DNA of 64,000 bases, from positions 930,001-994,000 of the forward strand of contig BQWY01000001.1 in NCBI GenBank assembly GCA_036984305.1, read 5' to 3'. Below the pieces are notes generated by a model. That model had not been told where the DNA came from, made no database searches, and saw nothing but the letters and a program-made list of their open reading frames with translations. Both the position numbers and the translations under genes were made by a program. Of this stretch, positions 27,136-37,142 are shown piece by piece (within the stretch, counting starts at the first letter, position 1; each line of letters starts with the position of its first letter). Source of the DNA: Nitrospira sp. (GTDB taxonomy: Bacteria > Nitrospirota > Nitrospiria > Nitrospirales > Nitrospiraceae).

Positions 27136-28410
27136 ATGGATCGAATGGTCATTAGCGGCGGGATCCCTCTGAAGGGATCGGTGAGGGCGAGCGGTGCGAA
27201 GAATGCGGCCCTTCCGATCCTTGCGTCTGCGATTTTGAGTTCCGATGATCTGGTGTTGACCAATCTCCCCTCAGTGGTCGACGTCGCCACCATGCGCAAA
27301 TTGCTCGTCATGCTGGGTTGTTCCGTGAGAACCGACGGGGATCATGTCATCGCTCGGTGCCAGCACGTGCAGTCGACGGAGGCGCCTTACGATCTGGTTC
27401 GCACCATGCGCGCGTCAATTCTGGTATTGGGACCGCTCCTCGCTCGGTGGGGGGAGGCAACCGTATCGCTTCCGGGCGGGTGCGCCATCGGCTCCAGACC
27501 GGTGAACCTGCATTTGGCAGGGCTCGCGAAGATGGGAGCGGACGTCTCGATCGAACGCGGCTACATTCAAGCCAGAGCACGCCGTTTGACGGGGGCACGC
27601 ATCTACTTCGATGTTGCCACTGTCACCGGGACTGAAAACCTGATGATGGCCGGCTGCTTGGCGGACGGGGTCACGGTCATTGAAAACGCCGCGAAGGAAC
27701 CGGAGATCGTCGATCTGGCCGCCTGCCTCGTGAAGCGAGGCGCACGTATTCAGGGCGCTGGTACGGATGTCATGACCATAGAAGGTGTGGCGTCGCTTCA
27801 CGCTGCCGATCATGAAGTCATCCCGGACCGTATTGAGGTGGGTACCTATCTGGCGGCGGGAGCGATTTCTGGCGGCGACGTCGTCGTCGAGGCGTGTCGT
27901 CCTGCGCATTTGGAGGCGGTCATCGAAAAGCTCCGTGAGAGCGGCTGCCAGATCGATGAGGGGAAGGAAACGCTTCGAGTTCGTTCCCGGCAACGCCCAA
28001 CGGCCACCGACATCAAGACAGGGATTCATCCGGCGTTTCCTACCGACATGCAGGCGCAGATGGTGGCGTTGATGTCCGTGGCACAAGGGACCAGCGTCAT
28101 TTCTGAAACGATATTTGAGAGCCGCTTTATGCACGTTCAAGAGCTGCAACGCATGGGGGCTCAGATCAAAGTGGAAGGGCATAATGCCGTCGTCATTGGT
28201 GCAGACCGGCTGACGGGCGCACCCGTCATGGCATCTGACCTCCGTGCGAGTGCAGGACTGGTGCTGGCGGGTCTTGCCGCGGACGGAACAACCGAAATCT
28301 CCCGCATCTACCATCTCGATCGGGGGTATGAGCGTTTGGAACACAAGTTGAGAGGGTTGGGGGCAAGTATTTGGCGAAAGCCGGGCGGTGCAGGTATTGC
28401 GGCGGTGTAG
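27136..28410 (+). CDS. murA: UDP-N-acetylglucosamine 1-carboxyvinyltransferase MurA
   Basis: A 424-residue enzyme of the first committed step of peptidoglycan synthesis, transferring enolpyruvate from PEP to UDP-GlcNAc. The N-terminal [22 protein letters not shown] is diagnostic. The PEP/fosfomycin-reactive Cys is in [13 protein letters not shown], so the enzyme should be fosfomycin-sensitive by this residue. An AGGA site precedes the ATG. hisG starts 3 bp after its stop, so murA probably shares a transcript with the his genes. Confidence 0.98.
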   Translation: MDRMVISGGIPLKGSVRASGAKNAALPILASAILSSDDLVLTNLPSVVDVATMRKLLVMLGCSVRTDGDHVIARCQHVQSTEAPYDLVRTMRASILVLGPLLARWGEATVSLPGGCAIGSRPVNLHLAGLAKMGADVSIERGYIQARARRLTGARIYFDVATVTGTENLMMAGCLADGVTVIENAAKEPEIVDLAACLVKRGARIQGAGTDVMTIEGVASLHAADHEVIPDRIEVGTYLAAGAISGGDVVVEACRPAHLEAVIEKLRESGCQIDEGKETLRVRSRQRPTATDIKTGIHPAFPTDMQAQMVALMSVAQGTSVISETIFESRFMHVQELQRMGAQIKVEGHNAVVIGADRLTGAPVMASDLRASAGLVLAGLAADGTTEISRIYHLDRGYERLEHKLRGLGASIWRKPGGAGIAAV

Positions 28411-28413
28411 GCG

Positions 28414-29118
28414 ATGTTGACGATTGCGCTCTCAAAAGGAAAACTTCTCGGCCAAACGATACCGCTCCTCCAGCAGGCCGGGTATCCGACGGAGGGCCTG
28501 AAAGAGGAGACGCGGCGCCTCGTCTTCGGCTATCCGGAAAAGGGCGTCACCTTTCTCATCGTACGACCCAGCGACGTGCCGACCTATGTCGAGTATGGTG
28601 CCGCCGATGCCGGCGTGGTCGGCAAGGATGTGCTGATGGAGCAGCACGTTGACGTCTACGAACCGGTCGACCTGCACGTCGGCGCGTGTCGAATCTCCGT
28701 GGCTGCGCTGAAAGGGCGGGAGATCGGCAGCCGGTTGTCGTCCAAGGTCCGAGTGGCGACTAAGTATCCTCGCATCACGGAGCGGTATTTCAATCAACAG
28801 GGGATTCCGGTTGAAATTATCAAGCTCTATGGCTCCATAGAATTGGCGCCCGTCACGGGGCTGGCCGATCGCATTGTAGATTTGGTGGAAACAGGGAATA
28901 CGTTGAAAGCACACGATCTGAGCGAGGTGGAAGTCATCGCGTATTCGACGGCTCGACTGATCGTCAATCGCGCGAGCTTGCGCTTGAAGCATCAGGCCGT
29001 CACGGCGTTGATCCAATCGATGCGTCAACTTGCCATATCCGAACGCGCGCGACCGACCGTACGGAGGCCATCGAGGGCGCATCGCGCGCCTAATCGGCCG
29101 CAGGAGACGGCGCGATGA
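28414..29118 (+). CDS. hisG: ATP phosphoribosyltransferase HisG, short form
   Basis: A 234-residue HisG catalysing the first step of histidine synthesis. Start LTIALSKGKLL and the late PRPP-binding ITGLADRIVDLVETGNTLKA-type segment are diagnostic. At about 210 residues of core it is the short form, which lacks the C-terminal histidine-binding domain and normally needs HisZ as regulatory partner. No hisZ is in the window. A basic Arg/Pro-rich tail of about 25 residues (ERARPTVRRPSRAHR...) is unusual and may be disordered. It overlaps hisD by 4 bp. Confidence 0.95.
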   Translation: MLTIALSKGKLLGQTIPLLQQAGYPTEGLKEETRRLVFGYPEKGVTFLIVRPSDVPTYVEYGAADAGVVGKDVLMEQHVDVYEPVDLHVGACRISVAALKGREIGSRLSSKVRVATKYPRITERYFNQQGIPVEIIKLYGSIELAPVTGLADRIVDLVETGNTLKAHDLSEVEVIAYSTARLIVNRASLRLKHQAVTALIQSMRQLAISERARPTVRRPSRAHRAPNRPQETAR

Positions 29119-30398
29119 AAATCATCCATTACACCGATCGCGGCTTCAAGCCAGCCATGCACAAAGTAACCCGGCGCGGCCGTTCCGATGCCGGCAAAGT
29201 CGAAGCGGTGGTGCGCTCCATTCTGAAATCCGTCGAGCGAGGCGGAGATCAGGCGGTGTTGCGTTACGTGAAGAAGTTCGACCGAGTGAGCCTCCGTCCC
29301 GAGCAGATGCGCGTGAGCGTCGAAGAAATCAAGGAGGCCTATTACCGGATTCGCAAAGATGATGGGGATGCTCTCCGGCTTGCAGCCCAACGCGTGGCCA
29401 GTTTCCACGAGCGCCAGCGCGTGAAGACCTGGATGTACCAGGACGGTGGCGCGACGTTGGGCCAAGTGGTGCTACCACTGGATGCCGTCGGGCTATACGT
29501 GCCGGGCGGCAAAGCGGTCTATCCGTCATCAGTCCTCATGGCGGCCATTCCAGCCAGGGTAGCCGGGGTGCGTCGAGTGATCATGTGCACTCCATCGGGA
29601 AAGGCCGGGATCAATCCCTATTTGCTGGTTGCAGCGGACATCGCCGGGGTGGATGAGGTCTACCGCATTGGTGGTGTGCAGGCGGTGGGAGCCATGGCGT
29701 TCGGCACGAAAACCGTGGCGGCCGTGGACAAGATTCTCGGTCCCGGCAATATCTATGTTGCGACCGCGAAGCGATTACTCTACGGCACCGTCGGTATCGA
29801 TATGGTCGCGGGACCGAGCGAGTTGTTGGTGGTGGCGGACGATGCCGCGGATCCCGATCTGGTGGCGGCTGATCTGCTCTGCGAGGCCGAGCATGACGAG
29901 GACGCCAAGGTGTGGCTGGTGACGCCGTCCGACAAGTTGGCCACCGATGTGGGGCGTGCCGTGAAAGCCCGCGTGAAAGCTTCGTCCCGGGAGGCCATTC
30001 TGTCGAAGTCAATCGCGCGCCACGCCGCGGCGTTCGTCGTCGAGTCCATGGATCAAGCCGTCGTCGTGGCCAACCAGATCGCCGCGGAGCACGTGGCCCT
30101 TGCGGTGGAGCGGCCCTTCGACTATCTTGAAAAGATTCGCCATGCGGGAGCATTGTTTCTCGGCCGGTATACGCCACCGGCAGTGGCTGATTATCTGGCC
30201 GGCCCCAACCACGTGCTGCCGACGGGTGGATCGGCTCGTTTTTTCTCGGCGCTCTCGGTGAACGATTACGTCAAAATCGGCAACATCGTGTGTTACGACA
30301 AAGAAGAGTTGCAACGCGTGAAGGAACCATTGTTGCGCCTGGCTCACATGGAGGGATTGGAGGCGCACGCCAAATCCGCAGAAAGCAGGTTCTCATGA
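29115..30398 (+). CDS. hisD: Histidinol dehydrogenase
   Basis: A 427-residue NAD- and zinc-dependent enzyme for the last two oxidation steps of histidine synthesis. Diagnostic segments include [52 protein letters not shown] (active-site Glu-His region) and [18 protein letters not shown] overlaps link it to hisG upstream and hisB downstream. Confidence 0.98.
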   Translation: MKIIHYTDRGFKPAMHKVTRRGRSDAGKVEAVVRSILKSVERGGDQAVLRYVKKFDRVSLRPEQMRVSVEEIKEAYYRIRKDDGDALRLAAQRVASFHERQRVKTWMYQDGGATLGQVVLPLDAVGLYVPGGKAVYPSSVLMAAIPARVAGVRRVIMCTPSGKAGINPYLLVAADIAGVDEVYRIGGVQAVGAMAFGTKTVAAVDKILGPGNIYVATAKRLLYGTVGIDMVAGPSELLVVADDAADPDLVAADLLCEAEHDEDAKVWLVTPSDKLATDVGRAVKARVKASSREAILSKSIARHAAAFVVESMDQAVVVANQIAAEHVALAVERPFDYLEKIRHAGALFLGRYTPPAVADYLAGPNHVLPTGGSARFFSALSVNDYVKIGNIVCYDKEELQRVKEPLLRLAHMEGLEAHAKSAESRFS

Positions 30399-31012
30399 AA
30401 AAAAATGGTGTTGCCTCGCGGCACGCGGAAATTCACCGCGCGACGAAAGAAACCGACATTCGCGTCGAGTGGTCGCTGGATGGACGCGGGCAAGGTAAGA
30501 TCGACACCGGCATTCGGTTTCTGGATCACATGCTGGAACTATTGGCCAAGCACGGCTTCTTCGATCTGGACGTGAAGGCACAGGGCGATCTCGACATCGA
30601 CGAGCACCACACGGTCGAAGACGTCGGCATTGTCATGGGAAAGGCGCTCCACCAAGCCCTCGGCGAAAAAGCCGGCATCAAGCGGTTCGGCTTCGCATCG
30701 GCGCCGCTGGACGAATCATTGGCACAGGTCACGGTCGACCTGAGCGGGCGGCCGTTCCTCGTCTACAACGTCGCGTTACCGGATCGAAAGATCAAGGCAT
30801 TCGACTTGGGCTTGTTCGAGGACTTCTTTCAGGCCTTCGTCACGCATGGGGGTCTCAACTTGCATGTCAATCTCCTATACGGCCGGAATCCCCATCACAT
30901 CATGGAGGCCATTTTCAAGGCGTTGGCGAAAGCACTTGATCAGGCAACTCTACCGGAAGAACGTCTGGCCGGGAAGGTATTATCGACCAAAGGGACGTTG
31001 CAGATCGGCTAG
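30395..31012 (+). CDS. hisB: Imidazoleglycerol-phosphate dehydratase
   Basis: A 205-residue monofunctional HisB. The two metal-binding His-rich segments are [13 protein letters not shown] and [11 protein letters not shown], with a second pair late in the protein ([23 protein letters not shown]). The open frame extends into hisD, but the ATG at 30395 overlapping the hisD stop is the family start. An apparent terminator follows at 31040, before hisH. Confidence 0.97.
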   Translation: MKKNGVASRHAEIHRATKETDIRVEWSLDGRGQGKIDTGIRFLDHMLELLAKHGFFDLDVKAQGDLDIDEHHTVEDVGIVMGKALHQALGEKAGIKRFGFASAPLDESLAQVTVDLSGRPFLVYNVALPDRKIKAFDLGLFEDFFQAFVTHGGLNLHVNLLYGRNPHHIMEAIFKALAKALDQATLPEERLAGKVLSTKGTLQIG

Positions 31013-31039
31013 GGTACTGCGAGGCCTTCGCATTGCATT

Positions 31040-31077
31040 GGGGGTAGGCTTGACATGAGCCTGCCCCCGTTTCGTTT
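31040..31077 (+). terminator. Rho-independent terminator-like hairpin between hisB and hisH
   Basis: An 11-bp stem (GGGGGTAGGCT pairing with AGCCTGCCCCC, one G-T pair) with a 7-nt loop, followed by GTTTCGTTT. It points along the his transcription direction and lies 28 bp after hisB. The T-run is interrupted, so termination may be partial. Confidence 0.7.
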
Positions 31078-31168
31078 GGGCCGTGCCCTACGCGAACTCG
31101 AATCGGGCAGGAGTGGCAGGACGAAAGCCGTTACGGTAAGGTAGCCTCCTCGCTGGATCTGAAATGAC

Positions 31169-31813
31169 ATGATCGCGATCATCGACTATGGTATGGGCAA
31201 TCTGCGGAGTGTGCAGAAGGCCTTCGAAACGGTCGGCCATCAGGCGGAGGTGACGCGATCGCCCCAAGTCATTCGCGATGCCAGCCACGTCGTGCTCCCG
31301 GGCGTCGGCGCATTCCCGGATTGCATGCGCAATCTTGAGCAGTACGAATTGGTCCAGCCGGTGCGACAAGCTGTTCAAACGGGAAAACCGTTCCTGGGAA
31401 TTTGCCTGGGGCTTCAGCTCTTGTTTGCGGAGAGCGAGGAGTTTGGGGTCCATAAGGGGTTGGGAGTCTTGCCGGGGCGCGTGGTGCGGTTTCCATTCGC
31501 AGGAGCCCATTCCAGCACAGCGCAACAACCGCAGCAGCAAGCCCTCAAGGTCCCACACATGGGGTGGAACGATATCGAAGTCATGAGGGCGGCGCCGCCG
31601 TTGAAGGGAATCGCAACGGGAACGTGCGTGTATTTTGTTCATTCCTACTATGTTGCGCCGAGCGATCCGGCACTGGTCGCGACCAGGACCACGTATGGGG
31701 TGTCGTTCGCCTCCAGTGTCTGGCACGACAACATTTTTGCATGCCAGTTTCACCCTGAGAAAAGCCAATCCGTCGGTCTGCAGATCATCAAGAATTTTGG
31801 AGATTGGCAATGA
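31169..31813 (+). CDS. hisH: Imidazole glycerol phosphate synthase, glutaminase subunit HisH
   Basis: A 214-residue class I glutamine amidotransferase that supplies ammonia to HisF. IIDYGMGNLRSV is the family start; the nucleophile Cys is in FLGICLGLQLLF and the His-Glu pair in CQFHPEKS. Its stop overlaps the ATG of the lipoprotein gene at 31810 (ATGA). It is separated from its partner hisF by that gene and hisA. Confidence 0.97.
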   Translation: MIAIIDYGMGNLRSVQKAFETVGHQAEVTRSPQVIRDASHVVLPGVGAFPDCMRNLEQYELVQPVRQAVQTGKPFLGICLGLQLLFAESEEFGVHKGLGVLPGRVVRFPFAGAHSSTAQQPQQQALKVPHMGWNDIEVMRAAPPLKGIATGTCVYFVHSYYVAPSDPALVATRTTYGVSFASSVWHDNIFACQFHPEKSQSVGLQIIKNFGDWQ

Positions 31814-32535
31814 TCCGTGCCATTGTTCTGAGCCTTGCTTTGACAGGCGGCCTCCTCATCGCACACGGGTGTGGGCCGACTAAAGTGACGACCCAAACCT
31901 CCCCTTATGTCAGCCGGTATCCGATTCGATCGCTCGCGGTTCTGCCGTTTGAGACGCTGGACACACCGCAGTCTCTCGGGGACGAAACGGACTCATTCCA
32001 TGTACCGGAAAGTGTCAAAAAATCGGATATTGCCATTACCATTCCATCCAACGTGGAAATGAGGGAGCAACGAACCGCGACCGTGCAGCCAAACGCTGGA
32101 GAGACGGTGACACGCCTGATATGGAATCGGCTCGGGGCCAGGGCGGGACTCACCGTCAGGCCGCTCGACGAAAGCCTGGTCGCGCTCCACCAAGTGGCGG
32201 GACAGGCCGGGAGTGAGCGCAAGGGACTGGTGGCCGCAGAAGTCGGCAAGAAATTGGGGGTCGACGGGGTCGTGATCGGAAAGGTACTGGTGTACAAGGA
32301 GCGAGTCGGAAGTCGGATTGGGGCCGAGTCGGCCGCTGTGGGCTATGAGGTCAGACTGTTTGGGCTCGACGGGGAATTGCTCTGGGAGGGCAATTACTAC
32401 GAAAAACAACGTCCGATGATCGAAGACATGTGGGGATTTCTTGAGCGGAAGGGGGCCTTTGTCACTGCTGCCGAATTGGCATCATACGGGGCTGACAAAA
32501 TGTTGAAGGATTTTCCATACGGGCGAACCGAATAA
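31810..32535 (+). CDS. Lipoprotein of unknown function inserted in the his cluster
   Basis: A 241-residue predicted lipoprotein. Signal peptide with lipobox LIAHGC places the lipidated Cys near residue 21. The mature part has SLAVLPFETL and a LGVDGVVIGKVLVYKERVG region like the CsgG/LpoB-type and GNA1162-type (DUF799) outer-membrane lipoprotein folds, with ELLWEGNYYEKQRP near the end. It is therefore probably periplasmic or outer-membrane attached, and has no evident link to histidine synthesis despite an ATGA overlap with hisH and 19 bp to hisA. Fold assignment is tentative. Confidence 0.75.
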   Translation: MIRAIVLSLALTGGLLIAHGCGPTKVTTQTSPYVSRYPIRSLAVLPFETLDTPQSLGDETDSFHVPESVKKSDIAITIPSNVEMREQRTATVQPNAGETVTRLIWNRLGARAGLTVRPLDESLVALHQVAGQAGSERKGLVAAEVGKKLGVDGVVIGKVLVYKERVGSRIGAESAAVGYEVRLFGLDGELLWEGNYYEKQRPMIEDMWGFLERKGAFVTAAELASYGADKMLKDFPYGRTE

Positions 32536-32554
32536 CACGAGAGGACCGCCGACC

Positions 32555-33274
32555 GTGATCGTCATACCAGCCATCGACCTCAAGGACGGCCGTTGCGTCC
32601 GACTGCGCCAAGGCGACTTGTCGGCCGAGACGGTGTATTCCGACGATCCGGCGGCGATGGCCCGATCATGGGAGAGCCAAGGCGCACCGTGGCTGCACGT
32701 CGTGGACCTGAACGGGGCGGTGGATGGCCGTCCATCCAATCTCGCAGCCATCGAGGGCATTCTCAAGGCCGTCCGAATGAAGGTGCAGGTCGGTGGCGGG
32801 ATCCGTTCAATCGAGACCGTGCGCATGTTTCTGAACGCAGGTGTCACGCGGGTGGTGCTGGGCACGGCCGCACTTATGGATCGGGCGTTTCTGGACGCGG
32901 CGTGCGCGGAGTTCCCAGGGCGAATTGTGGTGGGTGTCGATGCGCGTAACGGGTTGGTGGCGATCAAAGGGTGGACGGCCGTCTCAGACGTGCGAGCGGT
33001 CGACCTCGTGACGCAATTCAACGGGATGCCGCTTGCGGCCGTGGTGTACACGGACATTGCGCGCGACGGCATGCTCAATGGGCCGAATATTGACGCACTT
33101 CGAGAGATTGTCGCGCATACGCATTGTTCGATCATCGCCTCCGGCGGCGTCACGAAAATGGACGATCTGGCGGCGATCAGGGCAGTGGGAGATCGAGTGG
33201 AGGGCGCGATTGTCGGGAAGGCCTTGTATGACGGGAAGCTGGACTATCGCACTGCGGTCACGGCATTAGGTTAG
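32555..33274 (+). CDS. hisA: HisA isomerase (ProFAR isomerase)
   Basis: A 239-residue (beta/alpha)8-barrel isomerase of histidine synthesis. The N-terminal catalytic Asp is in AIDLKDGRCVRLRQGD and the second in YTDIARDGMLNGPN; phosphate-binding glycines are seen in QVGGGIR and ASGGV. The start is GTG at 32555 with a GAGAGGA site upstream. A 114-bp gap separates it from hisF. Confidence 0.97.
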   Translation: MIVIPAIDLKDGRCVRLRQGDLSAETVYSDDPAAMARSWESQGAPWLHVVDLNGAVDGRPSNLAAIEGILKAVRMKVQVGGGIRSIETVRMFLNAGVTRVVLGTAALMDRAFLDAACAEFPGRIVVGVDARNGLVAIKGWTAVSDVRAVDLVTQFNGMPLAAVVYTDIARDGMLNGPNIDALREIVAHTHCSIIASGGVTKMDDLAAIRAVGDRVEGAIVGKALYDGKLDYRTAVTALG

Positions 33275-33388
33275 GGGTGACGAGCGAGGAGCAAGCGTGG
33301 GAAGAGAAGGGTGGGGGGCAAACAATGGAAACCGTCGTGCGCTCGATGACTTCACACCCCCTCAGTTCTACATCCACACCGGTTCAAG

Positions 33389-34159
33389 ATGTTGACTAAA
33401 CGAATCATTCCCTGTTTGGACGTGAAGGGCGGTCGCGTCGTCAAAGGGGTCAGTTTTGTCAACTTGCGTGACGCCGGTGACCCTGTGGAGGTTGCGCGGG
33501 CGTACGACCGTGAAGGTGCGGACGAACTGTGCTTTCTCGATATTACGGCCTCGCACGAGCAGCGAACAATTATCCTTGATGTCGTCGCTCGTACCGCCGA
33601 ACAGGTATTCATGCCGCTGACCGTTGGGGGCGGGATTCGGACACTCGACGATATTCGTGGCCTGTTGTCTGCGGGGGCGGATAAGGTGAGCATCAATACG
33701 GCGGCCGTCGAGAGGTCTGAGTTCGTGCGGGAGGCCGCCGAGCGATTCGGAACACAATGCATCGTGGTGGCGATTGACGCCAAGCGGAAGGTGCCTCCCG
33801 CCGAAGGGTGGGAGGTCTTTACTCACGGTGGGCGGCGACCAACGGGGCTCAACGCAGTCCAATGGGCCATGCAGATGGAAGCCTATGGCGCGGGCGAAAT
33901 ACTGTTGACCAGTATGGATCAGGACGGGCAGCAAACCGGGTATGATGTCGGTCTCACGGCCGCCGTGTCCGGGGCCGTGTCGATTCCGGTGATCGCATCC
34001 GGAGGAGTGGGGACGCTCGACCATTTGTACGAAGGGTTGACCAGAGGGAAGGCGGATGCCGTGTTGGCTGCGTCGATCTTTCACTATCGCACGCATACGA
34101 TCCCGGAGGCCAAGGCGTATCTGCGTGAAAAAGGAGTGGCGATTCGTCCATGGATCTGA
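33389..34159 (+). CDS. hisF: Imidazole glycerol phosphate synthase cyclase subunit HisF
   Basis: A 256-residue barrel enzyme, partner of HisH. Catalytic Asp residues are in [14 protein letters not shown] and in [15 protein letters not shown]. Phosphate-binding TVGGGIRT and ASGGVGT are present. Overlaps hisIE by 10 bp. Confidence 0.98.
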   Translation: MLTKRIIPCLDVKGGRVVKGVSFVNLRDAGDPVEVARAYDREGADELCFLDITASHEQRTIILDVVARTAEQVFMPLTVGGGIRTLDDIRGLLSAGADKVSINTAAVERSEFVREAAERFGTQCIVVAIDAKRKVPPAEGWEVFTHGGRRPTGLNAVQWAMQMEAYGAGEILLTSMDQDGQQTGYDVGLTAAVSGAVSIPVIASGGVGTLDHLYEGLTRGKADAVLAASIFHYRTHTIPEAKAYLREKGVAIRPWI

Positions 34160-34821
34160 AGGGACTGAAATTTGACGACCAGGGTCTGATTCCCGCGGTG
34201 GTGCAGGATTGGCGCGATGGCTCTGTGCTCATGCTTGGTTTCATGAGCCGGGACGCGGTTCAGAAGACTCTGGAATCAAAACGGGTTCATTTCTGGAGTC
34301 GGTCGCGACAAGAGCTCTGGGAAAAAGGGGAAACGTCCGGACATACCTTGCATGTGAAGGATCTGTTTCTTGACTGTGACGGCGACACGGTCCTGGTCAA
34401 AGCCGAGCCGGCAGGGCCGACGTGTCACACCGGGGCGCCAAGCTGCTTCTTTTCGCGGCTGGATTCCGACGGTCTCACGGATACAATGTCCTCCGAGTCG
34501 AAGGGGGGAATCCTCGAGCGCATCGCCGCCACGATCGAAGAACGTCGAGCCCATCCAATGGCTGACTCGTATGTATCCAAGTTATTGCAAGGCGGGTCCG
34601 ATCGGATTCTGAAGAAGATCGTCGAGGAGGCAGGCGAGGTCGTACTGAGCGCCAAGAATCAGAATCGAGAAGAAATCGTGTACGAAACGGCCGACCTGAT
34701 CTTCCATATCTTGGTGGCCTTGGGCGCACACGACATCCGTCTCGACGACGTCTATCGAGAACTAGCCAAGCGCCACGGAAAGTCTGGATTGCGCATCGCT
34801 GGGGAGGACACGAGGTCATGA
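34150..34821 (+). CDS. hisI: Bifunctional phosphoribosyl-AMP cyclohydrolase / phosphoribosyl-ATP pyrophosphatase
   Basis: A 223-residue HisIE fusion catalysing steps 2 and 3 of histidine synthesis. The HisI part (residues 1 to about 115) has [16 protein letters not shown] and the zinc/magnesium site [10 protein letters not shown]...CHTG. The HisE part (about 120-215) has the helical pyrophosphatase motif [16 protein letters not shown] and ETADLIFH. It overlaps hisF upstream and the HIT gene downstream (ATGA). Confidence 0.97.
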   Translation: MDLKGLKFDDQGLIPAVVQDWRDGSVLMLGFMSRDAVQKTLESKRVHFWSRSRQELWEKGETSGHTLHVKDLFLDCDGDTVLVKAEPAGPTCHTGAPSCFFSRLDSDGLTDTMSSESKGGILERIAATIEERRAHPMADSYVSKLLQGGSDRILKKIVEEAGEVVLSAKNQNREEIVYETADLIFHILVALGAHDIRLDDVYRELAKRHGKSGLRIAGEDTRS

Positions 34822-35162
34822 ACGACTGCTTGTTTTGCCGAATCGTGACCGGAGACATCCCCGCGAAGGTCGTCTACCAAGACGATGAAACCATTGCTTT
34901 CGACGACATTAATCCTCAGGCCCCTACCCATGTGCTCGTGATTCCCCGGGGTCACGTTGCGTCCGTCGAGGCCTGTGGGGAAGATCACGGGCAAATGTTG
35001 GGGTCGATTCTCTTCGCCTGTGCGAAGGTCGCACGATTGAAGGGCCTGCCCGAGAGGGGGTACCGCATAGTGACGAACACCGGCCCCGATGCAGGTCAGT
35101 CCGTGTTTCATTTGCACTTTCATGTGCTTGGAGGCCGTCAATTGGGCTGGCCGCCGGGATAA
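34818..35162 (+). CDS. HIT-family purine nucleoside phosphoramidase (HinT-like)
   Basis: A 114-residue histidine-triad protein. N-terminal CLFCRIVTGDIPAKVVYQDD is typical of HinT, and the catalytic triad is HLHFHVLGG near the C-terminus. HinT-type proteins hydrolyse adenosine phosphoramidates. The overlap with hisIE recurs in several phyla. Confidence 0.93.
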   Translation: MNDCLFCRIVTGDIPAKVVYQDDETIAFDDINPQAPTHVLVIPRGHVASVEACGEDHGQMLGSILFACAKVARLKGLPERGYRIVTNTGPDAGQSVFHLHFHVLGGRQLGWPPG

Positions 35163-35178
35163 TGAGTCGAGCACTGCA

Positions 35179-35207
35179 TTGACAGCGTGCAAATTCATTT
35201 GTTAGTC
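35179..35207 (+). promoter_or_regulatory. Candidate sigma-70 promoter for dnaG-rpoD
   Basis: A perfect TTGACA (35179-35184) followed 18 bp later by TAGTCT (35203-35208), a weak -10. It lies about 95 bp before dnaG. The -35 is strong; the -10 is poor, so the call is tentative. Confidence 0.4.
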
Positions 35208-35302
35208 TGACCGGTCAACTCTTTCCTTCATCAGCACCGAACAACGAGCGGCGCAGACCCGGCATTCAAGTATCCGGCTGGCGTTGAAAGGGTAGCCGTC
35301 CA

Positions 35303-37111
35303 TTGAGCCGTGGCCTCATCTCAGAAACCCTTCTAAATCAAATCAAGGAACGTCTCGAGATTGTGGATCTCGTGTCCGGTCACGTCACGCTCTCTCGAAC
35401 CGGGCAAAACTTCAAAGCCCGCTGCCCATTCCACGATGAGCGAACGCCATCCTTTACCGTGAGTCCCGCCAAACAACTCTTTCACTGTTTTGGGTGCGGG
35501 GTCAGTGGCGATGCAGTCACATTCTTCATGAAAGTATCCGGGCTGACCTTCCCTGATGCGATCCGCGAATTGGGCCGGCGTGTCGGCGTCGAGGTGCCCG
35601 ACACAAGGGACGCCGAAGGTAGCCGAGAGGGGCAGGAACGCCGGCGCCTCGAAGACGTGAATGAGGCGGCGAGGGAGCATTTCACTAATGTGCTGAAGGA
35701 GACGGTCTCTGGAAAGCCGGCTCGGGACTATCTGGCCACCCGAGGAATCGAACCACAGACGGCGGAACGTTTTCACCTTGGATATGCCGTGACGGAGTGG
35801 GAACGATTGGTGCGGGCTCTGAGTGCAAAGGGCTTTACCCCCGCGGAGATGACAAGGGCCGGGCTGGCTGCGCCCCGCAACTCCGGGGCTGGTCACGCTA
35901 CGACGGCGGGCCACTACGATCAATTCCGTGGCCGGGTCATGTTTCCCATTCGCGACCTTCGCCGCCGGGTCATCGGATTTGGTGGCAGAATTATCGGTGA
36001 GGGTGAACCCAAGTACCTCAATTCCCGCGACACCCCGCTCTTTAAGAAAGGCCACGCCCTGTATGCACTGGATCTGGCGTACGAGTCGGCCAGCCGTCTC
36101 GATCAACTGATCATCGTCGAGGGCTACTTTGACGTGATTGCGTTGCACCAAGCCGGGATTTTTAACGTGGTCGCGACGTTGGGCACGGCGCTCACCCAGG
36201 AACATATCCGCGTCATCCGTCGTTATGTGAATCGGGTCGCACTCCTGTTTGACCCCGATGCGGCGGGGGTCCGCGCCGCATTACGCACGCTCGATCTGTT
36301 CGTCGATACCGGATTATCGGTGTCGGTGGTGAGTCTGCCCGCAGGCGACGATCCCGATACATTCGTGCGGAATCGCGGGCCTGAGGCTTTCCGCGCATTG
36401 CAGGAAGAAGCCCCGAGTTTGTGGGATTTTGCGCTCGAACAGAGTCTGCGCCAGGCGAATATGGAGCGGTTGGAAGATAAAATCCGTTGTGCGGACGCCG
36501 TTCTCACCATTATCAATAAGATGAGCCACCCCATCGAGCGCGGTGAGCGGTTACGGATGGTAGGCGAACGATTACACCTCAAGGAAAGCCACCTGAAGCA
36601 GCGATCCGAGGTCCTCAAAACTCCCGGCACCGGAAAAAACAAGGTTGGCGTCCGTCCCTCGGTGGCGGCGTCCATCAAGCCGGAAAACCCTGTGGAGCGG
36701 GAGCTTATCCATCTGCTGTTGCAGGGGCATTTAACCACGGCCGACGCGGATCGGTTGCGGGCAGATGCCTTCGCCGTGCCAATACATCGCGTGATCGTTG
36801 AAGTGGCACTGCGACATCGAGGGACCGATGGGCGGATCATGCTCGGTCCGACTCTGGATGAACTCGTCCATGATCCAGCGGCGGGCGCCCTTGTGACGGA
36901 GTTGTCTCTACTTGATCGCATGGATGAGGACGTCCGTGCATCGGTGCGAGGCTGCTTCGAGACTCTTGAGCGCAGGTGGCGTGAGGCGGAGTTGGCGGAC
37001 GTCATTAGACAATTGAAGCAAGCCAGTCAGGCAGGGCGTACCGAAGAAGTGCACGTGCTCAATGCGCGCGTGAATGCGCTGCGAATCGAAAAGGCGGCCG
37101 GGCGAACATAA
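35303..37111 (+). CDS. dnaG: DNA primase DnaG
   Basis: A 602-residue primase. The N-terminal CHC2 zinc domain shows CPFHDERTPSFTVSP...FHCFGCG, followed by the Toprim core: EGYFDVIALHQAGI carries the catalytic Glu and LLFDPDAAGVRAA the DxD metal site. The C-terminal helicase-interaction domain covers about residues 455-590. The start is TTG at 35303 by family alignment (SRGLISETLLNQIKERL). rpoD follows after 31 bp, as in the macromolecular-synthesis operon of many bacteria. Confidence 0.97.
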   Translation: MSRGLISETLLNQIKERLEIVDLVSGHVTLSRTGQNFKARCPFHDERTPSFTVSPAKQLFHCFGCGVSGDAVTFFMKVSGLTFPDAIRELGRRVGVEVPDTRDAEGSREGQERRRLEDVNEAAREHFTNVLKETVSGKPARDYLATRGIEPQTAERFHLGYAVTEWERLVRALSAKGFTPAEMTRAGLAAPRNSGAGHATTAGHYDQFRGRVMFPIRDLRRRVIGFGGRIIGEGEPKYLNSRDTPLFKKGHALYALDLAYESASRLDQLIIVEGYFDVIALHQAGIFNVVATLGTALTQEHIRVIRRYVNRVALLFDPDAAGVRAALRTLDLFVDTGLSVSVVSLPAGDDPDTFVRNRGPEAFRALQEEAPSLWDFALEQSLRQANMERLEDKIRCADAVLTIINKMSHPIERGERLRMVGERLHLKESHLKQRSEVLKTPGTGKNKVGVRPSVAASIKPENPVERELIHLLLQGHLTTADADRLRADAFAVPIHRVIVEVALRHRGTDGRIMLGPTLDELVHDPAAGALVTELSLLDRMDEDVRASVRGCFETLERRWREAELADVIRQLKQASQAGRTEEVHVLNARVNALRIEKAAGRT

Positions 37112-37142
37112 GGACACGAGAGACGGACGGTAAGGAGCCCCT

